Source of the DNA: Pantoea rwandensis
GTDB lineage: Bacteria; Pseudomonadota; Gammaproteobacteria; Enterobacterales; Enterobacteriaceae
Length of the DNA: 64,000 bases
Assembly (NCBI RefSeq): GCF_002095475.1
Contig: NZ_MLFR01000025.1
Location: 1-64,000 of the forward strand
Reading direction: 5' to 3'
Part shown: piece by piece, positions 17,615 through 26,330 of the stretch
Position numbering within the stretch: the stretch's first letter is position 1
Layout: each line of letters starts with the position of its first letter
Translations under genes and position numbers: made by a program
The notes under the pieces: generated by a model
Seen by the model: the letters and a program-made list of their open reading frames with translations, nothing else
What the model was told of the DNA's origin: nothing
The model's database searches: none

Positions 17615-18271
17615 CTATTCATCCGCACTCTCCAGATAGGCCGCACTATGGAAGTCGATTTCCCATTGCAGTACGGTGCCGTAAAGCTCGGTAAGCCGCT
17701 GTTTCTCGTCAGTGCTGAGTGACAATGCGCACTGATCCAGTTCGGCTTTGAGCCACAACGCCTGTTGGTAGAACTCCTCTTCGGCGTGCATCTCTACCCA
17801 GCGGCGCACATCCGCATCGCTTTGAGGTTGCGCGCTGACTCGCTTGCACCAGTGGTAATACATCCACTCAGCGCCAAACATCAGGGTGATGATTTCGGCA
17901 TAGCTGCCCTGCTGCGCTACCCGCAGCATGCCGTCACGGAAGCGATTCACGCCCGGCAAATCATCGGGATAGTCGCTGGGGTTAATTGCACGCTGCGCCA
18001 GCACGGCTTCGAACCAGGCAATTTGGGTATCCACCAGGGCATTGAGCACCCCGATTAGCCAGCGTTGCTGACGTATATCCGGCGCTTTGCTCACGCCCAA
18101 AGCAAAAATGGCGATGGCGGTGGCCACAAAATTGCCTTCAAACACTAAATAGCGATTGAACACGCTGTCAGGAAGCTGGTCACGTTCAATGTCCAGCACA
18201 AAGCGATGCTGCTGCATCTCTTGCCAAACTTTTTGATGCTCGGCCAACAGCTGATCGGTAAAGCTGCTCAT
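17615..18271 (-). CDS. TenA/thiaminase II-family protein
   Basis: About 218 residues of all-helical TenA fold: AEHQKVWQEMQQHRFV at the N-terminus, then FGAEWMYYHWCKR and a terminal HAEEEFYQQALW segment. TenA enzymes hydrolyse aminopyrimidines in thiamin salvage, but in the central FGAEW stretch I see no cysteine where TenA_C enzymes have their nucleophile. This suggests the TenA_E-like subgroup, whose substrates are poorly known. It overlaps the BtpA-like gene (TGATG). In a sugar ABC cluster it may act on an amine- or base-bearing compound. Confidence 0.7.
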   Translation of the reverse strand: MSSFTDQLLAEHQKVWQEMQQHRFVLDIERDQLPDSVFNRYLVFEGNFVATAIAIFALGVSKAPDIRQQRWLIGVLNALVDTQIAWFEAVLAQRAINPSDYPDDLPGVNRFRDGMLRVAQQGSYAEIITLMFGAEWMYYHWCKRVSAQPQSDADVRRWVEMHAEEEFYQQALWLKAELDQCALSLSTDEKQRLTELYGTVLQWEIDFHSAAYLESADE

Positions 18272-19116
18272 CACGCCTCCTCCAGTGCAGCTTGCGCCAC
18301 CGACATAAAGTGCTTCACGCGCGCCAGCTCAACGTCGTTCCACCACACGCCATCCAGTTTCATGGTGCTGGCTACGATCACCCCTTGGGTGCGTCCTAAA
18401 ATCTGGCAAACATTGGCTGGGGTGATGCCTGAACCCACTAGCAGCGGCAATTCGGTAGCAGCACGAATCTCATCGATTTCACTCAAGGTGGCGCTGTCAC
18501 CGGTTCGTTGTCCGGTGGCAATCACAGCATCCGCTTCGAAGAAATCGACATCGCGCGTCAATTCCTGAATGGATCGGTCAGCTACAATCGCGTGACTGCC
18601 GTGTTTGACGTGGCTATCGGCAAATATGCGAATATGGTCAGCGCGCAGCTGATTGCGATAGCGCAACGCTTTCGCGGCCGCACCCTCAATAAATCCTTCA
18701 TTGGCGATATACGCATTGGCCCATTGGTTGACGCGCACGAAATCAGCACCACCTGCCAGCGCGGTGGCAATGGCTGGAATCGCGGCATTTGCCAGCACGT
18801 TAATCCCCAGCGGTGCGCCAAAGCGTTGACGGATCTTCTCAGTGATGACCGCCATAAAAGCCGCGGTTTCATGGCCGATGTCCTCGGGTTTAGCGAAAGG
18901 AATGTCGCCATGATTCTCTACAATCAAACCATGAACACCACCAGAGAGATAATTATCTGCATCGCGTAAAGCACGATCGATAATATCTAAAACTGATTTA
19001 CCTCGATATTTTGGCGACCCTGGAAATGCATCACAATGAATAACACCAATCACTGCTTTCTTACGTGAAAAAATATCTTGTATCGCGCTACTTTTTTCTG
19101 CTGATATAGAAGCCAT
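18271..19116 (-). CDS. BtpA/SgcQ-family protein
   Basis: About 281 residues of TIM-barrel BtpA/SgcQ type: VIGVIHCDAFPGSPKYRG at the N-terminus, GVHGLIVENHGDIPF, GADFVRVNQWANA, and LLVGSGITPANV near the C-terminus. BtpA was named for photosystem I biogenesis, but bacterial SgcQ homologues occur in sugar operons and are suspected nucleosidase- or aldolase-like enzymes. ATG at 19116 follows AAGG; the longer frame would run across the divergent kinase start. It is divergent from the kinase with only 27 bases between start codons. Confidence 0.75.
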   Translation of the reverse strand: MASISAEKSSAIQDIFSRKKAVIGVIHCDAFPGSPKYRGKSVLDIIDRALRDADNYLSGGVHGLIVENHGDIPFAKPEDIGHETAAFMAVITEKIRQRFGAPLGINVLANAAIPAIATALAGGADFVRVNQWANAYIANEGFIEGAAAKALRYRNQLRADHIRIFADSHVKHGSHAIVADRSIQELTRDVDFFEADAVIATGQRTGDSATLSEIDEIRAATELPLLVGSGITPANVCQILGRTQGVIVASTMKLDGVWWNDVELARVKHFMSVAQAALEEA

Positions 19117-19143
19117 CTCTTTCACCTTATTAACGAGAAAACC

Positions 19144-20010
19144 ATGCGTGTATATGTTGCAGGTAATATTGTTGTTGACGAAACTTGGTCCATTGATGAA
19201 CTGCCACAAAAAGGCGCCTCAATACATGGGCGAAAAATATCCCAAGATATTGGTGGAAAAGGCGCTAACCAGGCGATTATCCTTTCACGCTGCGGTATCG
19301 ACACCCATTTAATCGCTGCTACGGGCAATGATATTCATGGCCAGTGGATTCGCGCGCGCATGCAGAGTGAACATTTATTGCTACAGCCCGATGAGGCTTT
19401 ATCCGAACACAGTGACACCTCAATTATTTTCAATAGCCATGATGGTGACAACGCTATTATTACCACCCTCGCCGCAGCAGAAGCGTTGGCGCTGGAACGC
19501 ATCCTGGTTTATTTAGCGGATGCTGCACCTGGCGATATTCTGTTACAACAAGGTAATTTCTCCGTTGGAAAAACCCACGCGCTGTTTAGTTGGGCGAAAT
19601 CCCACGGCTTAATCACTGTTTTTAATCCCTCACCGGTTAATCCTGACTTTGCCGATTTATGGCCGCTGATTGATATTGCCGTGGTCAATCAACTTGAAGC
19701 CGAATTACTGCATCCCGCTGGCGTCAACACCTTAGTGATCACGCAAGGGGCTGCGGGGGCCGACATTTTCCGAGCTGACGACCACCTTTATTGTCCCGCT
19801 GCACCGGTACAAGCGGTAGACAGCACCGGCGCTGGCGACACCTTTTTGGCGGTATTACTGGCGTCTTCCCTGATACGGGGCGTCGAACCTGATGCACTTG
19901 CCCTGTACCATGCCAGTGCTGCGGCGGCCATCACCGTCAGTCGCACTGGCACCCTGAATGCCTTCCCCACGGCAGATGAGCTGGCGGCCATCCTCACTCA
20001 CCGCCCGTAA
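19144..20010 (+). CDS. PfkB/ribokinase-family carbohydrate kinase
   Basis: A 288-residue PfkB kinase. The N-terminal GNIVVDETWSIDELPQKG and GGKGANQAIILSRCG match the ribokinase substrate site, and DSTGAGDTFLAVLLAS holds the anion hole and catalytic Asp. It would phosphorylate a sugar, nucleoside or related alcohol with ATP. It is the only plus-strand gene between the BtpA-like gene and the binding-protein gene. Regulation by the LacI protein is likely but no clear operator was found at its start. Confidence 0.85.
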   Translation: MRVYVAGNIVVDETWSIDELPQKGASIHGRKISQDIGGKGANQAIILSRCGIDTHLIAATGNDIHGQWIRARMQSEHLLLQPDEALSEHSDTSIIFNSHDGDNAIITTLAAAEALALERILVYLADAAPGDILLQQGNFSVGKTHALFSWAKSHGLITVFNPSPVNPDFADLWPLIDIAVVNQLEAELLHPAGVNTLVITQGAAGADIFRADDHLYCPAAPVQAVDSTGAGDTFLAVLLASSLIRGVEPDALALYHASAAAAITVSRTGTLNAFPTADELAAILTHRP

Positions 20011-20017
20011 GGGCGGT
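20000..20017. terminator. hairpin terminator between kinase and binding-protein genes
   Basis: ACCGCCC-GTAA-GGGCGGT is followed by TTGATTATT. The loop includes the kinase stop codon. It serves convergent transcripts. Confidence 0.65.
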
Positions 20018-20021
20018 TTGA

Positions 20022-20972
20022 TTATTTAAACAGCGAACGGTAACTGTCGACGTTCACTTTTGTCACCACAGTCGCGGGAACCAAAATAGTCTTGCTGACC
20101 GTTTTGCCCTCATTAATGGCATTCAGTGCTTTTAGCGCCTCTTCCCCCATCTTTTTCGGGTCTTGCTGCAGCACCGCCGCGACATAACCGCCATCAATCC
20201 CACTGATGGCTTTCGCGGTCAAATCCCAACCGAAGACTTTGATATCTTTCTGACGCCCCTGGTTTTCCACCGCCGCGATAGCGCCCAGCAGTGCCGGCTC
20301 TCCCGTGGCATAAATTGCCGTGAGGTCTGGATTACCGGTGATCAGGTTTTCCGCCGCACTCATCGCGTTGTCCTGAATATTTTGCCCATCGACCACATCA
20401 GCAACGGTGATTTTGCTGTTGCTCTTAATGGTCTCTTCAAAGCCCTTCTGCCGCTGGTTCTGGATAGCTGAATTCAACGCACCGACAATACCGAGACGCG
20501 CTTTGCCGCCCATCTCTTTCGCGACATAATCAACAAAGTATTTGCCGAGGATTTTCCCTCCTTCCAGGTTATCTACCCCCACCTGTGAGGCTTGCGGTCC
20601 TGCCGGTAATACCGCATCAATGGCAATCACCGGAATTTTCGCAGCGGCAGCTTCTTTAATCGCCGGCATGATACCGTTAACATCAATGGCATCCACCAGA
20701 ATACCTTTCACACCCTGCTGAATATAATTTTCAATCGCATCATTCTGCGCCACAGGATTGTCATTGGCATTGTAGATCACCAACTCTTTGCCGCTGGCTT
20801 TCGCCGCATCCTGTGCGCCTTGGTTCATCAGATTAAAGAACAGTGCCTGCTGATTAATTTGCACCAATGCATAAGTGGGTGCGGCCTGAGCCATTGCAAA
20901 TAACGATCCTGCTGAGAGGAGTGTCGTTGCCAAAACCATTGAACGCAGTTTTCCGGTGAAAGATGACATCAT
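20022..20972 (-). CDS. sugar ABC transporter substrate-binding protein (RbsB-like)
   Basis: About 316 residues with a Sec signal peptide (through AMAQA) and a class B periplasmic-binding fold: YALVQINQQALFFNLMNQG at the N-terminus and GILVDAIDVNGIMPAIKEA before the hinge. This branch binds ribose-like pentoses, galactose, AI-2 or nucleoside-like ligands. GAGGAAC supports ATG at 20972 over the longer frame. It is separated from its ATPase and permease genes (22676, 23468) by the LacI gene and transcribed away from them. Confidence 0.87.
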   Translation of the reverse strand: MMSSFTGKLRSMVLATTLLSAGSLFAMAQAAPTYALVQINQQALFFNLMNQGAQDAAKASGKELVIYNANDNPVAQNDAIENYIQQGVKGILVDAIDVNGIMPAIKEAAAAKIPVIAIDAVLPAGPQASQVGVDNLEGGKILGKYFVDYVAKEMGGKARLGIVGALNSAIQNQRQKGFEETIKSNSKITVADVVDGQNIQDNAMSAAENLITGNPDLTAIYATGEPALLGAIAAVENQGRQKDIKVFGWDLTAKAISGIDGGYVAAVLQQDPKKMGEEALKALNAINEGKTVSKTILVPATVVTKVNVDSYRSLFK

Positions 20973-21109
20973 TGAGTTCCTCGTCGGGAATAAATAATAA
21001 TCAGCGCTTCCCAGCGCTATCACGCTGAGAGTTTATGTTGGCAGGCAAATATCGATTAAATAATGCAGAACACGCCATTCATGTCGTGTTTTTGATACCA
21101 CCGAATTCC

Positions 21110-21152
21110 ACTATTTCGGCATCCCTTCCGTTGGGAGTGCGGTTGAAATAGT
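21110..21152. other. long imperfect hairpin in the binding-protein/LacI intergenic region
   Basis: ACTATTTC and GAAATAGT form an outer 8-bp stem; inside, GCATCCC and GGGAGTGC can pair with one bulge around a TTCCGTT loop. A smaller GGGAA-GCTA-TTCCC hairpin follows at 21165. The 341-base gap 20973-21313 holds no coding frame. These dyads could be operators or structured leader RNA. Confidence 0.4.
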
Positions 21153-21187
21153 TCGAAGCGGGTTGGGAAGCTATTCCCGGTACTGCG

Positions 21188-21200
21188 GTAAACGGTTTAT
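21188..21200. promoter_or_regulatory. degenerate LacI-type operator
   Basis: GTAAACGGTTTAT looks like the GTAAACCGGTTTAC operator seen at 22412 and 22583 with one central base missing. It lies between the divergent binding-protein and LacI genes and could link them to the same repressor. A second dyad, ACAGCGC-N10-GCGCTGT, is at 21245-21268. Confidence 0.4.
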
Positions 21201-21313
21201 ACAATTCGCCTCATGGATTTCTTTGTCAAGTGTTTATTTATCGAACAGCGCAAAAGGGAAAGCGCTGTATCAGTTACGCTTAACTGTGTTACAGATAAAC
21301 CACCTGAGCAGAA

Positions 21314-22351
21314 ATGGCGAAATTCATGAGTACAAAACGCGTGTTGTTGTCTGATGTCGCGAAGCTGGCTGGTCTGTCGAAAGCCACGGTTTCACGTTAT
21401 ATGAATCACAGCATCGTGCTGCCTCAGGAGACTATTGACCGCATTGAAACCGCCATCCACACCCTCGACTATCGTGGCAACAGTCTCGCGCGGCGCTTAA
21501 GCAAAGGCGGCAGTGAAACTTTGGGTTTAGTGCTGCCTGACATCACCAACCCCTTCTTTGCAGAACTGGCCGATGCGGCCGAAGAGGCTGCCTCTGCGCG
21601 CGGCTACAGTCTGGTGTTGTGCATCACGCGGAACAATCCGGACAAAGAGGCGCAATTTATACGCTGGCTGGATACGCGCCAGGTGGATGGTTTGCTGTTC
21701 ACCACCAACCGCCCGGATAACGGCGTATTGCGGGCTGAAATCCAGCGTCAGCATCACGTGGTGTTGCTGGATGAAGATATCCCCGGTAGTCAGGTACCCA
21801 AGGTGTTTGCGGATAATGTGCAAGGTGGGCGCATCGCCACTGAGCAACTGATTGCCGCTGGCCACACGCGAATCGCGTTTATCGGCGGGCCGGAACAGCT
21901 GATGAGCGTGCGCGAACGCTTTCTCGGTTTTTGCACCGCAATGCAGCAAGCCGGTTTGGCGGTGCCGCCCGAGTGGGTGATGTACGGCAACTATGCTCGC
22001 GAATTTGGTCAGCAAGCGCTGAATCACCTGTTCAGTTGCGACCAACGCCCCACTGCGGTGTTCGCCGCCAGTGATTACCTGGTGTTGGGCTTGCTCGACG
22101 GTTTACGCGCCAACGGTTTACAGGCACCCGCCGCCCTCTCACTGGTTGGTTTCGATGACGCAAACTACACCGACCTCACGCAACCCCGAATCTCCACCAT
22201 CCGCCAGCCCGCAAGAGAACTCGGCCACACGGCGGTCAACATCATGCTACGCCTGCTCAACAACGAATCCGATATTCCCATGGAGACGCGCTTACCGGTG
22301 GAGTGGATTGGGCGTGATTCGATTGGATTTGTTAACAGCGTCCCAAAATGA
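21314..22351 (+). CDS. LacI-family transcriptional repressor
   Basis: A 345-residue LacI repressor. The N-terminal helix-turn-helix (LSDVAKLAGLSKATVSRYMN, about residues 11-30) and hinge region (NSLARRLSKG) are followed by a periplasmic-binding-like sugar domain starting GLVLPDITNPFFAELADAAE. It lies between the two parts of a split ABC import system. Two perfect palindromes of LacI type downstream, before the ATPase gene, are its probable operators. Start ATG 21314 or 21326 cannot be separated by ribosome-binding site. Confidence 0.9.
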   Translation: MAKFMSTKRVLLSDVAKLAGLSKATVSRYMNHSIVLPQETIDRIETAIHTLDYRGNSLARRLSKGGSETLGLVLPDITNPFFAELADAAEEAASARGYSLVLCITRNNPDKEAQFIRWLDTRQVDGLLFTTNRPDNGVLRAEIQRQHHVVLLDEDIPGSQVPKVFADNVQGGRIATEQLIAAGHTRIAFIGGPEQLMSVRERFLGFCTAMQQAGLAVPPEWVMYGNYAREFGQQALNHLFSCDQRPTAVFAASDYLVLGLLDGLRANGLQAPAALSLVGFDDANYTDLTQPRISTIRQPARELGHTAVNIMLRLLNNESDIPMETRLPVEWIGRDSIGFVNSVPK

Positions 22352-22411
22352 TGCAAAAGCGCACAATAATGGCGCAAAAAGTGAGCTGAATTTTTTAATC
22401 GCGTTATAGTC

Positions 22412-22427
22412 AGTAAACCGGTTTACT
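22412..22427. promoter_or_regulatory. LacI-family operator O1
   Basis: AGTAAACCGGTTTACT is a perfect 16-bp palindrome with a central CG, the hallmark of LacI-family operators. It lies in the 324-base gap between the LacI gene and the ATPase gene. Confidence 0.8.
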
Positions 22428-22582
22428 TGAAAATTGCCTAACAAGTGATGCTTTACAACAAGTTAACCGAAAGTGCAGTGCCTGCGATGCAGGCTGGCAT
22501 GGATGCTGCAATGTCGTACCTGGCGAGTAAATATCATTGTAGCGTTTGTCCTGTTGGTTTTGACAAAAGTCTTATCTGGTAG

Positions 22583-22596
22583 GTAAACCGGTTTAC
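22583..22596. promoter_or_regulatory. LacI-family operator O2
   Basis: GTAAACCGGTTTAC repeats the O1 core exactly, centred about 170 bases downstream of O1 and 86 bases before the ATPase start. A half-site, TTGTAAACCG, follows at 22601. Two operators at this spacing would allow repression by DNA looping. Confidence 0.8.
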
Positions 22597-22675
22597 TAGA
22601 TTGTAAACCGTGCTGGATGAGTCCTTTTTCCCAACAGGACAAACATTTCCCACAAGCGTTGATGGGAGTTGTCCA

Positions 22676-23458
22676 ATGCAGCAATTACAAGCTCTTCCTG
22701 CCCGGGTTGAAATGGTGAATATCACCAAAACCTACGGTTCGATTCGCTCCCTGCGCGGCGTCAATTTGCAGCTTGCGCCGGGAGAAGTGCTCGGTTTGGT
22801 AGGCGATAACGGTGCCGGCAAATCAACACTCACCAAAGTCCTTTCGGGCGCCGTGATCCCCACCAGCGGTACCATCCGTATTGACGGGGAACAGCAGCAT
22901 TTCAACAACCCGGCCGATTCACGTCGCTGCCATATCGAAATGGTCTATCAAGATTTGTCACTGTGCGACACCGTGGATGTGGCGGGTAACTTATTCATGG
23001 GCCGTGAGCCAATGAAAAGCGTGCTCGGTGTTCCTTTCCTTGACCAAGCCAAAATGCATGCTGAAGCCCGCGAGATGCTGAAAGGGTTGGGGATTTCCAT
23101 TCCCGACACCCGCTTATTAGTCCGCAACCTCTCAGGTGGACAACGCCAGGCGATAGCCATTGCACGCGCTGCAGCGTTCGAACCGAAAGTCCTGATCATG
23201 GATGAACCTACGGCGGCACTGGCAGTCGCCGAAGTGGAGGCGGTACTGGAATTGATTCGCCGTGTGTCGGCGCGCGGCGTCAGTGTGATTTTGATTACAC
23301 ACCGCCTGCAAGATCTCTTCCTGGTGTGCGACCGAATTATGGTGATGTATGAGGGCACCAACGTTGCCGATCGCCGAGTGGCCGATACCAGTCTCAGCGA
23401 CATTGTGAACCTGATCGTGGGTGAAAAATTTACCGCGCACTCAGCGGCTGCACATTGA
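22676..23458 (+). CDS. sugar ABC transporter ATP-binding protein (single-domain, RbsA/XylG-like)
   Basis: About 260 residues with one nucleotide-binding domain: Walker A GDNGAGKST, signature LSGGQRQ, Walker B VLIMDEPTAAL, and the switch His in ILITHR. RbsA itself has two such domains; this single-domain form is common in fructose/FrcA-type importers and would work as a dimer. ATG at 22676 follows GGGAG; the longer frame starts within the operator region. It would power import through the permease encoded next. Confidence 0.9.
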   Translation: MQQLQALPARVEMVNITKTYGSIRSLRGVNLQLAPGEVLGLVGDNGAGKSTLTKVLSGAVIPTSGTIRIDGEQQHFNNPADSRRCHIEMVYQDLSLCDTVDVAGNLFMGREPMKSVLGVPFLDQAKMHAEAREMLKGLGISIPDTRLLVRNLSGGQRQAIAIARAAAFEPKVLIMDEPTAALAVAEVEAVLELIRRVSARGVSVILITHRLQDLFLVCDRIMVMYEGTNVADRRVADTSLSDIVNLIVGEKFTAHSAAAH

Positions 23459-23467
23459 GGTAACAGG

Positions 23468-24478
23468 ATGAGCATCATGAATTTAGGCAGCTCCCGCATG
23501 ATCCAGCACTCACTCCCTCGCCGCCTGCTACATAACCATTCCGGCGTGGTGAGCATTGCACTGTTTTTCATCTTCTGCTGTGTGGTGTTTTCGCTGATCA
23601 CCAGTAACTTTCTCACCAGCACCAACTGGCTGAATATCATTCGCCAAAGTGCACCGCTACTGATTGTCGCCACCGCCATGACGCTGGTGATCACCACTGG
23701 CGGCATTGATTTATCGGTAGGGTCGACGCTGGCGTTGGTCGGAGCGCTTTCTGCCATTGCCCTGAACAACTGGGGTTTGCCGTGGCCGGTGGTATTAATT
23801 GGCGGGCTGCTGCTGGGGGGCTTAGTGGGGGCGATCAACGGCTTCTTTATTGCCTTCGAAGGGATACCCGCCTTTATCGTCACGCTGGCGACTCTCGCCG
23901 TGGTGCGGGGTATCGCACTGTTGGTGACCCAAGGTTATTCGATCCCGGTTCCCGCCGACAGCCTGTTCACCTTTATGGGTCGCGCTTGGGTGCTGGGTAT
24001 ACCAATGCCCGCGCTGATTGGCATTGTCTGTTTAATTGCCGGGCACATCCTGCTGAATCATATGCGTTTTGGCCGTTACGTGACCGCCATCGGGGCTAAC
24101 GCTGAAGGCGCGCGCCGCAGTGGCATCAATACCAAAGCGGTAACCATGAAGGTGTACATCATTAGCGGGATGGCGGCCGCACTGGCAGGGATGATCATCA
24201 CCGCACGTCTCGGCAGCGGCTCCTCTAACCAAGGCGAAGGCTTTGAACTGCAGGTGATTGCCGCAGTGGTATTGGGTAGCACCAGTTTGTTCGGCGGTTT
24301 TGGCACGGTCATCGGCACGCTGTTGGGTGCGCTTTCTATCGCGATTATCCAGAACGGACTGATCTTGTCGCATATCTCGCCGTTCTATACCCAGATTGCA
24401 ACAGGCACCATCATTCTTCTCGCCATCTGGCTCAACACTCGCATTCTCAACCCAACCCGCTCCGCCGCGAAAGGATAG
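23468..24478 (+). CDS. sugar ABC transporter permease (RbsC-like)
   Basis: A 336-residue inner-membrane permease with eight to ten hydrophobic segments. The TTGGIDLSVGSTLALVGAL motif and the EGFELQVIAAVVLGSTSLFGG loop are signatures of ribose/xylose-type (CUT2) permeases. It lies ten bases after the ATPase gene in the same operon. The partner binding protein is encoded at 20022. Confidence 0.9.
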   Translation: MSIMNLGSSRMIQHSLPRRLLHNHSGVVSIALFFIFCCVVFSLITSNFLTSTNWLNIIRQSAPLLIVATAMTLVITTGGIDLSVGSTLALVGALSAIALNNWGLPWPVVLIGGLLLGGLVGAINGFFIAFEGIPAFIVTLATLAVVRGIALLVTQGYSIPVPADSLFTFMGRAWVLGIPMPALIGIVCLIAGHILLNHMRFGRYVTAIGANAEGARRSGINTKAVTMKVYIISGMAAALAGMIITARLGSGSSNQGEGFELQVIAAVVLGSTSLFGGFGTVIGTLLGALSIAIIQNGLILSHISPFYTQIATGTIILLAIWLNTRILNPTRSAAKG

Positions 24479-24481
24479 CTA

Positions 24482-25561
24482 ATGAAAGGATCAATATTTC
24501 GCCACGCGGATCCGTTGCCCCTCGGGGTGAGCAGTGGTCACGTGATGACGGTGCTCGGTCCGCTGCCACTGGCAGAAATGGGTGTGACCTTGATGCATGA
24601 ACACATCCTGCTGGATGCGTCAGGAAAATGGGTGGCGCCCTGCTGTTGCAGCGAACGCCATGTGGCCGAGATGCCCGTCAAAATGGAAAACCTGGGTGAG
24701 TTGTCGCTCAACCCGCTGATGAGTCGTGATAACTGCCAGCTTTTTGATGTGGATACCGCCATCGAAGAATTGATGAAGTATCGCGCGCTGGGCGGAGAGA
24801 CAGTGGTCGATCCCACCAATATTGGCATTGGTCGCGACCCCAAAGGCTTGCAACGTATCGCACGTTTGACGGGCTTAAACATCGTGATGGGCACCGGATT
24901 GTATCTGGAGCCTTCACATCCTGAATGGGTAAAAAGCATCAGCGTTGAGCAACTCGCAGACAAACTGATTTATGACCTCGGTGGCGCAGAAGAAAAACCG
25001 GAGGTGATCGCGGGTTTGATTGGTGAAATCGGCATCTCCAGCCGTTTCACGCCAGACGAAGAGAAATCACTGCGCGCCGCTGGACGCGCCAGTGCAGCCA
25101 CCGGCGTGCCGATTCAGGTGCACTTGCCCGGTTGGGAACGACTCGGCCACAAAGTACTGGATATCCTGGAACAGGAAGGCGCGAACCTGCGGCATGTTGT
25201 GCTTTGCCACATGAACCCCAGTTTTGCTGACAAGCGCTATCAGCGCGAGCTGGCCGAACGCGGGGTGTTTCTGGAGTACGACATGATTGGCATGAGTTAT
25301 TACTACGCCGATGAGGCTGCGCAATCCCCTTCCGATGAGGAGAACGCGCGCGCCATTTGCGGATTGATTGAGGATGGCTACATTCAGCAGATTTTGATGT
25401 CGCAGGATGTGTTCCTCAAGACCATGCTGACGCGCTATGGCGGTCACGGTTATGGATACATCCTCAAGCATTTTGTGCCGCGTCTGAAACGCCATGGCGT
25501 CACCGGCGAACAACTGGAAACCTTAATGATTGCCAATCCGCAGCGGGTATTTGGCGGATAA
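24482..25561 (+). CDS. phosphotriesterase-family metal hydrolase
   Basis: A 359-residue amidohydrolase-fold protein of the phosphotriesterase homology group. The metal-binding HEHILLDASG start (HxH), HLPGWE, and VVLCHMNPS histidines and the late SQDVF aspartate are all present. Natural substrates in this group are usually lactones, esters or amides rather than organophosphates. It is three bases downstream of the permease, so it probably acts on the imported compound or an intermediate. Confidence 0.82.
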   Translation: MKGSIFRHADPLPLGVSSGHVMTVLGPLPLAEMGVTLMHEHILLDASGKWVAPCCCSERHVAEMPVKMENLGELSLNPLMSRDNCQLFDVDTAIEELMKYRALGGETVVDPTNIGIGRDPKGLQRIARLTGLNIVMGTGLYLEPSHPEWVKSISVEQLADKLIYDLGGAEEKPEVIAGLIGEIGISSRFTPDEEKSLRAAGRASAATGVPIQVHLPGWERLGHKVLDILEQEGANLRHVVLCHMNPSFADKRYQRELAERGVFLEYDMIGMSYYYADEAAQSPSDEENARAICGLIEDGYIQQILMSQDVFLKTMLTRYGGHGYGYILKHFVPRLKRHGVTGEQLETLMIANPQRVFGG

Positions 25562-25574
25562 ACGGAGAGATGTC

Positions 25575-26330
25575 ATGCAGAAAAACGTTTTGCTGGTCGG
25601 TGAATCCTGGACCAGCACCTCGACTCATGTAAAAGGCTTTGATCAGTTTGCGACTGCGACCTGGCACAGCGGTGCGGTGGATTTTATGGCGGCCTTAAAA
25701 CAGAGCGAATACGCCATCACGCACATGCCTGCCCATGCCGCGGCCACTGAATTCCCTTTGACGCTGGAAGAATTACAGCAGTGGGATGTGATTATCCTTT
25801 CTGATATTGGCGCCAACACCTTGCTGCTACACCCAGATACCTGGCTGAAAAGCCGACGCACGCCCAATCGTTTGGCGCTGATTCACGATTACGTGGCAGG
25901 CGGTGGTGCGTTGATGATGATTGGTGGTTATTACAGCTTCCAGGGCATCAATGGCGGCGCGCGCTACCGTAATACCTTGGTTGAAAAAGTCTTGCCGGTG
26001 CGCTGCCTGGCCTGGGACGATCGCATTGAAACCCCTGAGGGCAGCCATGTTGAAGTGACAACGTCACATGAAATCCTCAAGGGTATTCCCACTGACTGGC
26101 CTTGGTTGCTGGGCTATAACGAGGTGGAAATGCAGACCGAAGGTCAACTCCTCGCCACCATAGCCGGTACCGGACATCCATTACTGGCCGTTCGTGAATA
26201 CCAACGTGGTCGTTCACTTGCCTGGACCAGTGATATGTCGGCCCATTGGCTGCCTGAAGAATTTTCAAAATGGCCCGGCTATCGACAACTGTGGATTAAT
26301 TGCCTCGACTGGCTGACGGAGCCCCGCTGA
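25575..26330 (+). CDS. class I glutamine amidotransferase-like protein (GATase1-like)
   Basis: About 251 residues of flavodoxin-like GATase1-like type: NVLLVGESWTSTSTHVKGFD at the start, WDVIILSDIGANTLL, and GGGALMMIGGYYSFQG. No clear nucleophilic cysteine in a GxCxG elbow is visible, so glutaminase activity is doubtful. GGAGAG precedes the ATG at 25575, which overlaps the previous frame region only if a longer start were used. It is cotranscribed with the phosphotriesterase homologue and the M20 hydrolase; function unknown. Confidence 0.7.
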   Translation: MQKNVLLVGESWTSTSTHVKGFDQFATATWHSGAVDFMAALKQSEYAITHMPAHAAATEFPLTLEELQQWDVIILSDIGANTLLLHPDTWLKSRRTPNRLALIHDYVAGGGALMMIGGYYSFQGINGGARYRNTLVEKVLPVRCLAWDDRIETPEGSHVEVTTSHEILKGIPTDWPWLLGYNEVEMQTEGQLLATIAGTGHPLLAVREYQRGRSLAWTSDMSAHWLPEEFSKWPGYRQLWINCLDWLTEPR

